Position numbers and translations under genes: made by a program. The notes beneath the pieces were generated by a model, which saw only the letters and a list, made by a program, of their open reading frames with translations, was not told the origin of the DNA and ran no database searches. A DNA stretch of 64,000 nt from Heterohyrax brucei (Eukaryota; Chordata; Mammalia; Hyracoidea; Procaviidae), in contig CM053156.1 of NCBI GenBank assembly GCA_028571685.1, positions 90,957,049 through 91,021,048 of the forward strand, read 5' to 3'. Shown here piece after piece: positions 12,501 to 20,756 of the stretch. Positions within the stretch are counted from its first letter, which is position 1; each line of letters opens with the position of its first letter.

Positions 12501-15500
12501 GGACCAGGGGCTGCGACGCTGTCAGCCTGGAAGCCACAGCCACAGGCTGTCCCACCAGGCACGTGGGCTGGCCTGCCAGAACTGACAGTCTGGTCCCCAA
12601 GCTGAGGGTGGAGCCACCCTGGAGGGGCTCCCTTGCTGCCATCGAGGGGTCCACCAGCCTCGCTCTTGAGTCACAACCCCAGGGTTGAGGTCACTCCCTC
12701 AGGGCCCCCCCAGGTCTCAATTACGTCTTGTTCTGACCAAGAGCACTGCATACCCCCAGGCTAGTGGCCCCACAGAACACACCTGAGCATGGGCTAGGCA
12801 TCACTGGTGCCACCCTGACCCTAGCCCACCCCACCCCTTTTCCTTCTAGAGGCAACCACAGTGGAGCCGTCATGGGGCCAGGGCAAATGACCTCCTACGC
12901 TTTGGGGTGGCTGGCTGTTCACCCTATAATTCAGCCTCCTCTTTGTGTCGGGGTGAAATGGGAAATGGCTTATCCCCCAAGATCCTGCCTCTTGCAAACT
13001 CTCCTAGCCCAGTGCTGGCTTTTGTAGCTCCAGCCAAGAGTAGCTCACTTGGGCCCATGGGGGGTTTTGATGTGTCCTCAGGCCATCTCGACAAACAGGA
13101 CCCTGTCCCACTAATCTGAAGGGGTGGTGCAGGGAGTGTCTGCTCTGAGCTGGGGAACCTGACCCCCCGCTACCAGCTACTCCAGTGGTCAGGCAGTGGG
13201 AGGAGTGCCATTCTTCCAGCTAAGGGACCACATGCCCAGGTCTGGACAGGGCTGTGTCCTGGACTCGGCTCCAGAAGGTGATGGGAGAGTCCAGTCAAGC
13301 CCGGGTCCGTGGTCACACACCCAGCCCAGCCCTAAAACCTGCCTGGGACAGGACAGCAGGGGAGGTGCCTCAGAACGTGGCTGAGAAGGACCAGACATTC
13401 GTCTCAGCCTCTTTTCTTGTGTGTGATATTTTATTGTGTTTTTGGTGAAAGCTTACATAGCACCTGAGGGTCCCATTGAACAGTTTCTGTAGGTCCCTTT
13501 CAGGGACACGGGTTACACATTTCACAGTGTGACTCATCCTGATGACGTCGTCTGCTCTTCTGTCCCCGTTACTCGAGCTTCCCCGCCCACTGGCCTCCTC
13601 GTTGCTTTGGGCGAAGGCCGGCCTCTGGACTCACACTGACACACTGTCCTCACGGTCAGGACCGTGGCTGAGGTGGCAAACGCATGCGGTAACAGGAGCC
13701 TGTCGTCGTGGGTACCGTCGGGTCGGTCCTCACTCACAGCCGCCTGTGTGGCAGAGCGGAGCTGCCCAGGATCCCCGCTGTTGTCCTTACAGAGCCAGGG
13801 GCCAGGCCTCCCTCCTTCAGGCGGTGGCGAGTCTGCGTCACCGGCCTCCCAGTTAGCAGCGAGCGCTTCACCTCTGCACCACCAGGGCTCCTTAAAAGGA
13901 GTCGCAAAACAACACAAACAAAACCACCAAACCCACTGCCGTTGTGAGGATTCCGGCTGGCAGTGAGAGCCACAGGACAGGCTGCCTGGGAGCTCAGATC
14001 CCCGGGCCAGCCACCCCGGCACCTCACCAGGGCGCCACCGTGCCAGGGCACCACCGCGCCAGGGTGCCACAGAACCAGGGCAGCACCAGGGCTTCCAAAC
14101 AGGGCTTACATGGGTGTGGGTGTGGTAAACCAGTGACACACCAAGTGTCCGTGGTGAGCCAAGCAGCAGAAGTGACCCTCGTCCGTGTTTGGGTGAGTCC
14201 AAGCCATAGTTTTATGGGTAACGTCATTTCTTTTTAAAAATATCGTGGCGACAGTATACACACCCACACCTCCCTAGCTCCCACATTCACAGTCCAGTGA
14301 CACTGGTCACGTCTCCCATGTCGTGCGATTGTTATTGTTCATCTTTCCCGAAACACGGTATGTTGTTTCAATCCGTCCTCAACTGCTAAAGTGCTATCTT
14401 GGTCCTTTGATGGCTGATTCCTGTGCCCTGCCAGCAGCCACACCCAGGACATTAACACAAAGTCCTCTTCTGTTCGCAGGGTCCCAGCGGACCTGTTGGA
14501 CCCAAAGGAGCGGTGAGTGCCAGCAGGTGCCCGTCACCCCTGGGGGCCAGGACACCTGCAGCCTATTCTCCAGTTTGGATAGACAGCAGGCAGCAGCCAT
14601 TAGGGTGGATGGGACAGTGGCCCCAGGAGGAGCCTGGCCTCTGACTGTTTCTCTGCTCTTTTTGTCCAGTCTGGTGACAGAGGCGAGCCAGGTCCCAAAG
14701 GCATCCAGGGTCCCAATGGCACCAGTGGTGTGCAGGGGGTCCCAGGCCCCCCAGGCCCTGTGGGCTTCCAGGGGCTTCAGGGCACCTCTGGGATCACAGG
14801 AAAACCAGGTGTCCCGGTAGGTGTGTCCTTGGCTTTGGGCGGGATTTGGGCTTTTCCTAAGCCATCAGTCACTTTGCAGAATGACAAGGGGCCATGTGCT
14901 GACGGCCTATGGTAAATTCCAGGGGAAGGAAGCCAGCGAGCAGCACATCCGGGAGCTGTGTGGGGGCCTCATCAGCGGTGAGTGGGAGGCAGGCGTCTGG
15001 CCCCGGGTCCAGCTGCCGCATCCCAGGCGGGCACCTCCATCACCCAACAGGCCCTGCCCTCCCCCATCCTGCCATGGGGGTGGTCCATGGTTGACCGCCG
15101 CCCTCGAGCCATGCCTTCCCTGGCCACTGTCACCCTGCCGGCCCGCTGCCCTGTCTGGTCTGCCTGTTAGCACTCCTATGCTCCCCGTCCTGTCGGCCAT
15201 CTGCACTAGACGAGGGTTTGTTCACACACGCCTGGCAGGCAGCGGATGCTCCAAATGTCACTCAGGCAGTCACACGAAGTGTGTGCCCTCACGGCTCTGC
15301 CTGCCACTCCCAGGGAACCCCACAATGAGGGGCGTCTTCTGCCCCCACCAGTTCACAGGGCTGTGAGCAGCTCCCCGAGAACGTCCTTTCCAGCCCTGTG
15401 ACTCCTTCTCGGGCACGTGGAGGAACACTGAATGCTCACCGCGTCCTCCGGAGCGGGGGGCATCATCAGTCAGCCAGGGAAACTCCCGGAAGGCAGGCCA

Positions 15501-18500
15501 GACGGGCACTGTCAAGCTTTATGCAGACACACCTGGGACGGCCCCTGAGGTCACCGTGTGCATCCTTGTTTCCCAAAGAACAAATCGCACAGCTAGCCGC
15601 TCACCTGAGGAAGCCTCTGGCACCAGGATCCACGGGGCGGCCTGGTCCAGCCGGCCCCCCGGGCCCCCCGGGCCTCCCGGGCTCCCTCGGCCACCCTGGT
15701 GCTCGAGGGCCCCCTGGATACCGCGGTCCCACGGGAGAGCTGGGAGACCCCGGACCCCGCGGTGAGTCAGCCCTGCCACTGTGCTCTGCTGCAGGCAGCA
15801 CAGAGGCCCCCCAATGTCCCTCTCATTAGGAAATGACACAGACCTCCCTGTCACCCTGAGGCCCCGGGAGGGAAGAAAAATGGTTGAGCACTTCAGGTCC
15901 TAAGGCCTCCAAGTTGCCTCCCTGCGAGGCTGTCTAGGGCTCCTCCAGCCCTTTTCAGTGTGGTATGAAAATGCCACAAAATCCGAAGCCGTTTCTAGAA
16001 GCCTCCCCTGCTGCCGGTCCTGTGAGTCTGGGGCCCCACACCCACACGGCCTGGCAGTTACCCCGCAGTCACGCAGCAGGTGCTAAAACCCCAAACACTC
16101 AAACCTGCTGCCACCACGCCGCTTCCGACTCCTCGTGGCCCTGTGAGACGGCAGCGCCACCCCAGAGTTGTCGACCTTTTGGTGGGCAGACGTAGGCAGG
16201 AGTCAAGTGACCGGCGGTAGAGCACACTTCAGTCATGTCGTCTTCTCCTCAAAGATCAGAACAGTGTTTCAGGGAAGAATCCACTCAAAAAGGCAGGAGA
16301 TGGCTCAGTAGGAGTCCCGTCCACACGAAACAGAAACTGTCAGTGGACCAAAGCATCTGTTGCAAGAGGCGAGAATGTGACATTCAGAGATCTCTATGGT
16401 GGTTTAAGGGCTCCGAAGGGCTAGGGACCCTCACGAGATGACATCCACTGGGTACCCTGCACTTGCTAGATACCCACTGTGGCTGCAGTTTGCGGATGGG
16501 CTTCCAGTCTTCAATTCCTGGGGTTCTTCAGGGTGCCTGGGTGTGGACAGGGGACATCCACAAGCATGGAGGACTCACAGCCTGGGAAGTGACACACCAC
16601 CTTTTCCACAACAGCCTTGACAGTTTAGATGGCTTCCCACTGTCAAGCCAGCTGGCCGCAGGGCCCACAGCTCCAAGGCCACTTGACAGTTCACAAGAAA
16701 AAAGATTCAAAGAAACTGGACTTCCCTGAGTTCCTCTCGTGTTTGGGACCCAGTTCCACTCAAGGGTGTCATCACTCGGGGGCAAGCATGCCCTACCCAC
16801 TGCCACTCCGTGTGCAGGGTCCACCCACCCCAACTCCTGGGGGCTCCCTCTGCCTTGGGAACGTCCACGTATGGCCTCATCCCAGCCTCCTCTGCTAGCA
16901 CCAAGCCACCCTGGGCTGCAGAGGCCCAGAAAAGGCCAAATACGGTGGCTGTCACCAAGGGACAGGAATTCCTTCAAGAATTTTGAAAAGAAAACTCAAA
17001 ACCTGCATTAATCAGCTTTATTGTTCTCCAGATAAAACAGTAAGACAGCCATCAGTTAAAAAAGCCCGGGCCACCACAGATGGATGTGTGCACTCCTCTG
17101 GAACTTTCTGTCCAGAGAAGGTCCTGCCGGCTCTGCCCAGCCCTTCTCCCTGAGGGAGGCTGGCACCGTGTTGGGCCCAGAGGCTTACTGTGACAGCAGA
17201 GGAGGGTTTCACACAAGCCGTGGGGTACAGTGGGGCACAGGTAGGCAGGCGCTCACATGGAAACCCAGGACCGGGGGCTTCCGCCTGCACCGGGCAGGGC
17301 ACCCTGCGTTCCCCAAGACGCCCCAGGCCGGCAGCCTGAGTCGCGGCCGGCAGCTTCTCCATCACTGAGGTCAGCTGCCTGTGCGCCTCAGACGCCCCTG
17401 AGCCACCCGTGCTCCACGTCTGATGGGCACATGAGGAAGGACATAGCCAGCAGGGTGCTGCCACCGTCAGCCCTAGGGGAGGACCGCAGCAGGCCGACCG
17501 AGGACAGCAGGAAGGCCAACCGAGGACAGCTGGCCGCCCTGCCACTGTCAGCCTGTCAGAGGCTCCGGGTGCCAGTGTCACTGCAGAGGGACTTGTCGGC
17601 CTCTGACATCAGACTGTCACCACAAGGGGAGGCTTATGGCACCCCTCTCCCTTATCAAGGGCTGTGCAGATGAAAACACGCTGACACAGCAGATGTGAAG
17701 AAGACAGCCAAAGCGACACCTTAAAGCCCCTGCTCTGAGTCCGAATCGACTCGGTGGCAATGTTTTTTTTTTTTCAGTAACTCCTGAGTCAAAAGTCGTG
17801 TTTCACAAGTATAAACAGTTGGAGCAAAACTAGAATCTCATGAAAAGGAGGAGGCTGGTGTGGGAGGCTGTGGGGCCCCTAGGCTGGTGGCAAGTGCTTT
17901 TCACGTGTCTGATGGCTTCTGTGGAAGGTGACAGCTGCAGACGTCCTCCTTGCCCAGAAGGTGGCGTCGGGCACTGCTGCCATGTGCTTTACGACGCTGC
18001 GACCAGAATCTCCTTTAAACTCGGTAACCAGTATTCTGAAACGTGTGCATGCCCAATGTCTTGTGACAGGAGACCAAGGTGACAGAGGGGACAAGGGCGC
18101 CTCCGGCGTTGGCCTGGCCGGGCTGGACGGAGATCAAGGGCTCCAAGGTAGGAGGTTGCTGCCGCCACGGGGCCATTTCTTCGACGTCCTTCCAGGGTGT
18201 CACGGCTTCCTAAGGGGCCTGTGCCTTGTCAGTATGGGGCCTTGCCCTAGAAGGACGTCTGTTTTCCTCCTGGCAACGCGTTCTTGGAGGCGGGAGTAGG
18301 AGTTGTCTCAGTTACCACTTTAATATCTAAAAGTTTAATCAGTAAACAGATCCTCCTGTATCATTTTAGTGAATGAGATTTCAACTCTATTGAAAGCTAA
18401 TTCAGTGACTATTTCAGTTAAATTTGAACTGTGTTTTCTCTGCATTGACCTGCACATACACTGGACGTGGACGTGTTTAAAATTCTGACCATCAGTGTTT

Positions 18501-19391
18501 GATTCAAGGAGGGTAGAAGTGTCTCTGCTCCTAGCAGAGGCCACCACCTATCTCTGGTCCCCCGTGCCTTCTCGAGGGCTTTGCTCTGGATCTTTCTCAC
18601 CTCCCCCCATCCTCTGCGTGTGGACCTCCTGTCGGGGGCACATGCAGTGAGGCCACGGAGGCCTCTGCCTCCACACCCCATTCTTGTCCCCACTGCCTCC
18701 TTGGTGTCCTGGCCTGTCTGTATCACTCCGGTCACCTCCCGTGCTGACCTAACGCTTCCTCCCCAAGCCCCAGAGCTCAAGCACCTGGGCCTGGGCTGCA
18801 TCTTGGGAGACCGCATCCCCAGGTATGGCTTTCAGTGCCGTCTCTGCGTGGAAGGTCCTGTGGGTGCCAGGCTTGCAGATCAGTCCCAGTAGAAACCACA
18901 TCACCCACCACTTGGTGCACACACAGCCCATGCCACCTGCATGGATGCCTCCACTGTCCACCAGCAAAGCCCTGCAGCCTCCCATCCAGGGTCTGCCAGC
19001 TTCCACTCCTGCCCACCCCACGTCCGTCCCTCGCCTAGCAGCCAGTCGGACCTTCCTGAGTCCCGGCTGACCTCACACCTGGGCGTGCCCCCTCTGGCTG
19101 GCAAGCGAGGGCTGGGGTTGGCCCCTGACAGTGAGGGAAGCTGGACGGCCTCGTGCCGGTGCTGCGTCTACACTTACCTCCCTCCACGTTCTGTCTCCAG
19201 GCCCGCAGGGTGTGCCTGGCACGAGCCAAGACGGTCAGGACGGCGCTCCCGGCGAACCTGGGCCTCCCGGCGATCCCGGCAGTCCTGGTGCGGTGGGTGC
19301 TCAGGGGACTCCCGGGGTGTGTGACACCTCAGCCTGCCAAGGAGCTGTGTTAGGCGGGGGCGGGGAGAAGTCGGGCCCTAGAAGCTCATAA
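491..19391 (+). CDS. COL9A3: COL9A3, collagen type IX alpha-3 chain (exons 4-32, 5' partial)
   Basis: Twenty-nine exons with GT/AG boundaries join in one frame to 623 residues and a TAA stop. The order is: most of COL3 (Gly-X-Y), NC3 ([11 protein letters not shown] plus CPAIC), the long COL2, NC2 ([14 protein letters not shown] to LRKPLAPG), COL1, and NC1 ending [13 protein letters not shown] to GPRSS. These non-collagenous signatures match my memory of human alpha-3(IX). Adding the roughly 61 residues of human exons 1-3 gives exactly 684, the human length, so the signal peptide and first exons lie upstream of the window. In the family the chain trimerises with alpha-1 and alpha-2 to form type IX collagen, a FACIT collagen bound to type II fibrils in cartilage; cysteines in the NC domains form interchain bonds. 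No frameshift or premature stop was found. The gene converges on TCFL5. Confidence 0.97.
1115..1168 (+). CDS. COL9A3: COL9A3 exon 5 (COL3)
   Basis: This 54-bp exon encodes [19 protein letters not shown] strong C-rich acceptor tract ends in ttgcag; the donor is gtaagt. Confidence 0.95.
1470..1505 (+). CDS. COL9A3: COL9A3 exon 6 (COL3)
   Basis: This 36-bp exon encodes [12 protein letters not shown]. The next exon begins GKG, so the Gly-X-Y register slips at this junction (see exon 7). Confidence 0.94.
1743..1766 (+). CDS. COL9A3: COL9A3 exon 7 (24-bp microexon, COL3 imperfection)
   Basis: At 24 bp this is the shortest exon here; it encodes GKGLPGPP. Eight residues cannot be whole triplets: the exon reads GK, GLP, GPP, a two-residue triple-helix imperfection that I also recall in the human chain. 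The acceptor is ttttctggcag and the donor gtgagt. Confidence 0.93.
2036..2089 (+). CDS. COL9A3: COL9A3 exon 8 (COL3)
   Basis: This 54-bp exon encodes [18 protein letters not shown]. The acceptor is ctcctccag and the donor gtgagt. Confidence 0.95.
2478..2531 (+). CDS. COL9A3: COL9A3 exon 9 (COL3)
   Basis: This 54-bp exon encodes [18 protein letters not shown]. The run of GPP triplets is expected to be the most stable part of COL3. The donor is gtaagt. Confidence 0.95.
2921..2962 (+). CDS. COL9A3: COL9A3 exon 10 (COL3/NC3 junction)
   Basis: This 42-bp exon encodes [14 protein letters not shown]. The helix repeat ends after GQPG and the NC3 hinge starts; [10 protein letters not shown] is a hallmark of the alpha-3(IX) chain. 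The donor is gtgggc. Confidence 0.96.
2963..4059 (+). other. COL9A3 intron 10
   Basis: This 1.1-kb intron separates the two halves of NC3. It holds a (TG)n-rich stretch at about 3010-3072 and otherwise unremarkable GC-rich sequence; no exon, SINE or RNA gene was recognised. Confidence 0.6.
3010..3072. repeat. (TG)n microsatellite, imperfect
   Basis: Alternating purine-pyrimidine sequence made mainly of TG with interspersed CA, CG and AT steps, inside COL9A3 intron 10. Confidence 0.85.
4060..4116 (+). CDS. COL9A3: COL9A3 exon 11 (NC3/COL2 junction)
   Basis: This 57-bp exon encodes [19 protein letters not shown]. The Cys pair (CPAIC) is the NC3 interchain disulfide site. COL2 begins at the first GPP. 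Confidence 0.96.
4589..4642 (+). CDS. COL9A3: COL9A3 exon 12 (COL2)
   Basis: This 54-bp exon encodes [18 protein letters not shown], a charged helix segment. The acceptor is ggtttcag and the donor gtgagg. Confidence 0.95.
4655..4860. repeat. G-rich degenerate minisatellite (gggtggggcctg type)
   Basis: Repeated variants of gtggggcctg and gggcggagcctg, spaced roughly 20-30 bp apart, fill the 5' part of COL9A3 intron 12, directly after the exon 12 donor. The units are too diverged to count exactly. Confidence 0.75.
5139..5192 (+). CDS. COL9A3: COL9A3 exon 13 (COL2)
   Basis: This 54-bp exon encodes [18 protein letters not shown]. The acceptor is tgttgcag and the donor gtgagg. Confidence 0.95.
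5448..5501 (+). CDS. COL9A3: COL9A3 exon 14 (COL2)
   Basis: This 54-bp exon encodes [18 protein letters not shown]. The donor is gtaagt. Confidence 0.95.
6102..6155 (+). CDS. COL9A3: COL9A3 exon 15 (COL2)
   Basis: This 54-bp exon encodes [18 protein letters not shown]. The final Val is Ala in the human chain as I recall it. The donor gtacgt runs directly into a CACATGTG-rich tract. Confidence 0.94.
6156..6216. repeat. CACATGTG palindromic repeat tract
   Basis: Starting at the exon 15 donor, about 60 bases are built from overlapping cacatgtg/tgtgtc units, giving several self-complementary CACATGTG sites. Confidence 0.85.
6653..6706 (+). CDS. COL9A3: COL9A3 exon 16 (COL2)
   Basis: This 54-bp exon encodes [18 protein letters not shown]. 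The acceptor is cttgtcttccag and the donor gtaagt. Confidence 0.95.
7379..7432 (+). CDS. COL9A3: COL9A3 exon 17 (COL2)
   Basis: This 54-bp exon encodes [18 protein letters not shown]. It is less conserved than neighbouring exons (my recollection of human is GTPGVAGPSGEP for the second half), but register and length are kept. Confidence 0.94.
8118..8171 (+). CDS. COL9A3: COL9A3 exon 18 (COL2)
   Basis: This 54-bp exon encodes [18 protein letters not shown]. The donor is gtcagt, with C rather than A or G at +3, so it is weaker than most in this gene. Confidence 0.94.
8286..8339 (+). CDS. COL9A3: COL9A3 exon 19 (COL2)
   Basis: This 54-bp exon encodes [18 protein letters not shown]. The preceding intron is only 114 bp. 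Confidence 0.95.
8876..8920 (+). CDS. COL9A3: COL9A3 exon 20 (COL2)
   Basis: This 45-bp exon encodes [15 protein letters not shown]. The donor is gtacgt and the following intron is 88 bp. Confidence 0.95.
9009..9062 (+). CDS. COL9A3: COL9A3 exon 21 (COL2)
   Basis: This 54-bp exon encodes [19 protein letters not shown] degenerate minisatellite starts within about 30 bp of the donor. Confidence 0.95.
9075..9500. repeat. Intronic minisatellite with CCATAGGTA core
   Basis: Nearly the whole of COL9A3 intron 21 is a C-rich degenerate tandem array. Units of roughly 18-24 bp carry the core ccataggtacccc; about nine copies keep aggta exactly. Order and spacing are irregular. Confidence 0.85.
9532..9585 (+). 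CDS. COL9A3: COL9A3 exon 22 (COL2)
   Basis: This 54-bp exon encodes [18 protein letters not shown]. The acceptor is ctgcactcag and the donor gtgagt. Confidence 0.95.
9906..9959 (+). CDS. COL9A3: COL9A3 exon 23 (COL2)
   Basis: This 54-bp exon encodes [18 protein letters not shown]. The following intron is 101 bp. Confidence 0.95.
10061..10132 (+). CDS. COL9A3: COL9A3 exon 24 (COL2)
   Basis: This 72-bp exon encodes 24 residues, from [16 protein letters not shown] to GGVGDR. The donor is gtaagt. Confidence 0.95.
10133..11607 (+). other. COL9A3 intron 24
   Basis: This 1.5-kb intron includes a short C-rich imperfect repeat of cgacccccggtcc type near 10320-10440. No interspersed repeat or RNA gene was recognised. 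Confidence 0.55.
11608..11643 (+). CDS. COL9A3: COL9A3 exon 25 (COL2)
   Basis: This 36-bp exon encodes [12 protein letters not shown]. The acceptor is tgcccacag and the donor gtgaga. Confidence 0.94.
12389..12433 (+). CDS. COL9A3: COL9A3 exon 26 (COL2)
   Basis: This 45-bp exon encodes [15 protein letters not shown]. The donor is gtaagt; the next intron (about 2 kb) holds an AfroSINE. Confidence 0.95.
13422..13610. repeat. Unnamed dispersed repeat (shared with 21366-21690)
   Basis: The stretch starting ttttattgtgtttttggtgaaagc and the one at 21366 share the order of short motifs (gtgaaagttta, ctgcccccttc-type C-rich part). I recall similar sequence as common in elephant-type genomes but cannot name the family. 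Confidence 0.4.
13708..13892 (-). repeat. AfroSINE, near full length
   Basis: Read on the minus strand it begins with the tRNA-like head (reverse of tgcaccaccagggctcc) and ends with the tail that corresponds to accgtcgggtcggtcctcac. It lies in COL9A3 intron 26. A second partial copy may follow at about 13915-13960. Confidence 0.75.
14480..14512 (+). CDS. COL9A3: COL9A3 exon 27 (COL2)
   Basis: This 33-bp exon encodes [11 protein letters not shown]. It ends after the X position, so the last triplet is completed by the Ser that opens exon 28. This is one of few junctions here that does not start on glycine. Confidence 0.94.
14670..14816 (+). CDS. COL9A3: COL9A3 exon 28 (COL2/NC2 junction)
   Basis: This 147-bp exon encodes 49 residues starting [11 protein letters not shown], passing PNGTSG (an N-x-T/S site inside the helix, NGT) and ending TGKPGVP, where COL2 ends. 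The donor is gtaggt. Confidence 0.95.
14923..14977 (+). CDS. COL9A3: COL9A3 exon 29 (NC2)
   Basis: This 55-bp exon encodes [18 protein letters not shown] plus one base of the next codon. The Cys in ELCGG is the NC2 disulfide cysteine; NC2 is where chain selection and trimer register are set in FACIT collagens. It ends in phase 1 at gcg|gtgagt. Confidence 0.95.
15579..15761 (+). CDS. COL9A3: COL9A3 exon 30 (NC2/COL1)
   Basis: This 183-bp exon completes the split Glu codon and encodes [17 protein letters not shown] (helical part of NC2), then COL1 starting [12 protein letters not shown]. The acceptor ttcccaaag has A at -3 and is weak, but phase and homology fix it. It ends in phase 1 after GDPGPR. 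Confidence 0.94.
16083..16196 (-). repeat. AfroSINE fragment
   Basis: In COL9A3 intron 30: contains the tail motif as ccgcttccgactcctcgtgg and the box region as gtcgaccttttggtgggcag. The 5' head is missing. Confidence 0.65.
17725..17775 (+). repeat. AfroSINE 3' fragment
   Basis: Only the tail survives: gagtccgaatcgactcggtg followed by a T-rich end, in COL9A3 intron 30. Confidence 0.65.
18070..18147 (+). CDS. COL9A3: COL9A3 exon 31 (COL1)
   Basis: This 78-bp exon with both ends in phase 1 encodes [18 protein letters not shown] and continues [18 protein letters not shown] contains a two-residue imperfection of the helix. It follows a 2.3-kb intron. Confidence 0.94.
19201..19391 (+). CDS. COL9A3: COL9A3 exon 32, coding part (COL1/NC1 and stop)
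   Basis: The last 191 coding bases encode [20 protein letters not shown], more Gly-X-Y, then NC1 with the Cys pair CDTSAC and the tail GAVLGG to SGPRSS, ending TAA at 19389-19391. The acceptor is ctgtctccag. Confidence 0.97.
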
Positions 19392-19985
19392 AACACAACG
19401 TGAGGTCAGACGCGACGGACGGCAGTTAGGGTGACACACTCCGGAGGTGTCCGACGCGCTCGTCACATCGGGAGAGCCCCCCCGGCCTGTCCCCTCAGCG
19501 TCTTCCGCAGCAGCCGACTGGGCACTGGTCCTCAAGAGGACCCTTCATCAGCTGTTGTCAACAGTCTCCTGCCCCTCTGCGTGTTGTGGTGGCCCACCCT
19601 CTGTGACACTGTACCTCAAACACAGGCCTCATGTGATAAGGTGTCACCTAGCACTGGAGAGGGATGCAGGGTGTATATAAGAACTTTCCTACAATTCCAC
19701 AAGTTCAAAAACCTTCACCTTGTTTACAGCGCTGTGGAAAGACTACAATAAAATCCCAATAAAATGATACCTTAAATCTTGAGATGACCAGACACATGTG
19801 ATAAGAAACCCTAACACCCCCTTCTCTCCAGAGACCTAGTCTGAGTCACCTACTTCCTTCTGTGTACAGACTCACCACTGTCTCTGACTAGCAGTATTTA
19901 TTGACGGTGATTCTGTTGCACTAATTCTCTGGTGTGATCTATTGTAACAAATAAAGCCACTCATTTGAAAAGCTCAGTTCCAAAC
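19392..19985 (+). other. COL9A3: COL9A3 3' UTR with candidate poly(A) signals
   Basis: After the stop there is no further coding signal. AATAAA hexamers on the plus strand occur at 19747-19752, 19758-19763 and 19950-19955. The first two overlap a single A/T-rich stretch and are the likeliest main site; the third would extend the transcript into the TCFL5 3' UTR. The end used cannot be decided from sequence. Confidence 0.6.
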
Positions 19986-20633
19986 ACTACAGTTTATTAC
20001 ACGTACAGTAATGGCTCTCCATGTGTAAGTGTGGGCATGTAAGCAACCTACTGTGACGGTGTACCATTTATGGGCAGAAGGAGCTTTCAAAGGGGGTCTC
20101 TGGAAATTCTCTAGCAAAAATGTTTAAAGTAGCACTGCATTTTGCAATACAGCACCATATGACGGGGCGTTACTACTAGGGGGAGCGATATAACTGAAAT
20201 GAAATAAAACTGCCAAACTACTTCTCATTATGAACAATTTAACTTGTTCCAATTGCTAAGTGGGCATATTTAAAATGCAAATAAAATAAGTAAAAAGCAG
20301 TGTACCTTTTAGACTAAATTATTTACAAAGGATGTTAACTTTTTATCATGTTAAAAAAACATGACAGAATCAGACAGATAATTGAAAAATTACTTACTAA
20401 TTGTTGTCAAGATGTCTTCATCCCCAAATGGTCTAAGAGGACATTAATGGGTAAATATTTTGTTCTAGATAAGTATTTTTACAAAATGTGCTTTCAAAGT
20501 CCCTCCTGGAGTCCCGTCAACTTGACCCATGTCACTCTGGTGTGACAGTCAGAGCAGGGCTCCGGACTGCAGGGGGTGCTGTGGGTCGTGGCGGGGAGCT
20601 GCTGCCTTCCGGGAAGCCCGTGTCCAGTCCAGC
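19880..20633 (-). other. TCFL5: TCFL5 3' UTR with candidate poly(A) signals
   Basis: The sequence downstream of the TCFL5 stop becomes A/T-rich, like a 3' UTR. Minus-strand AATAAA appears as tttatt at 19993-19998 and at 19897-19902. Either would end the transcript inside, or beside, the COL9A3 3' region. Confidence 0.55.
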
Positions 20634-20756
20634 TCACTTCATCTCCACAGCTGGGCTGCTCGGTAGACTTTCCTGGGCTGGACACGTGACCAACGAGTCA
20701 GGTCTGGCCAACTTGAGCCTTCTGCCGGTTTTCCCACAGAAAACACTTTCAAATTC
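20634..20756 (-). CDS. TCFL5: TCFL5 exon 6, coding part and stop
   Basis: 123 bases encode EFESVFCGKTGRRLKLARPD, SLVTCPAQ, ESLPSSPAVEMK and a TGA at 20634-20636. It follows a 10.4-kb intron. The tail motif TGRRLKL and VTCPAQ match the human C-terminus. Confidence 0.95.
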   Translation of the reverse strand, partial: EFESVFCGKTGRRLKLARPDSLVTCPAQESLPSSPAVEMK

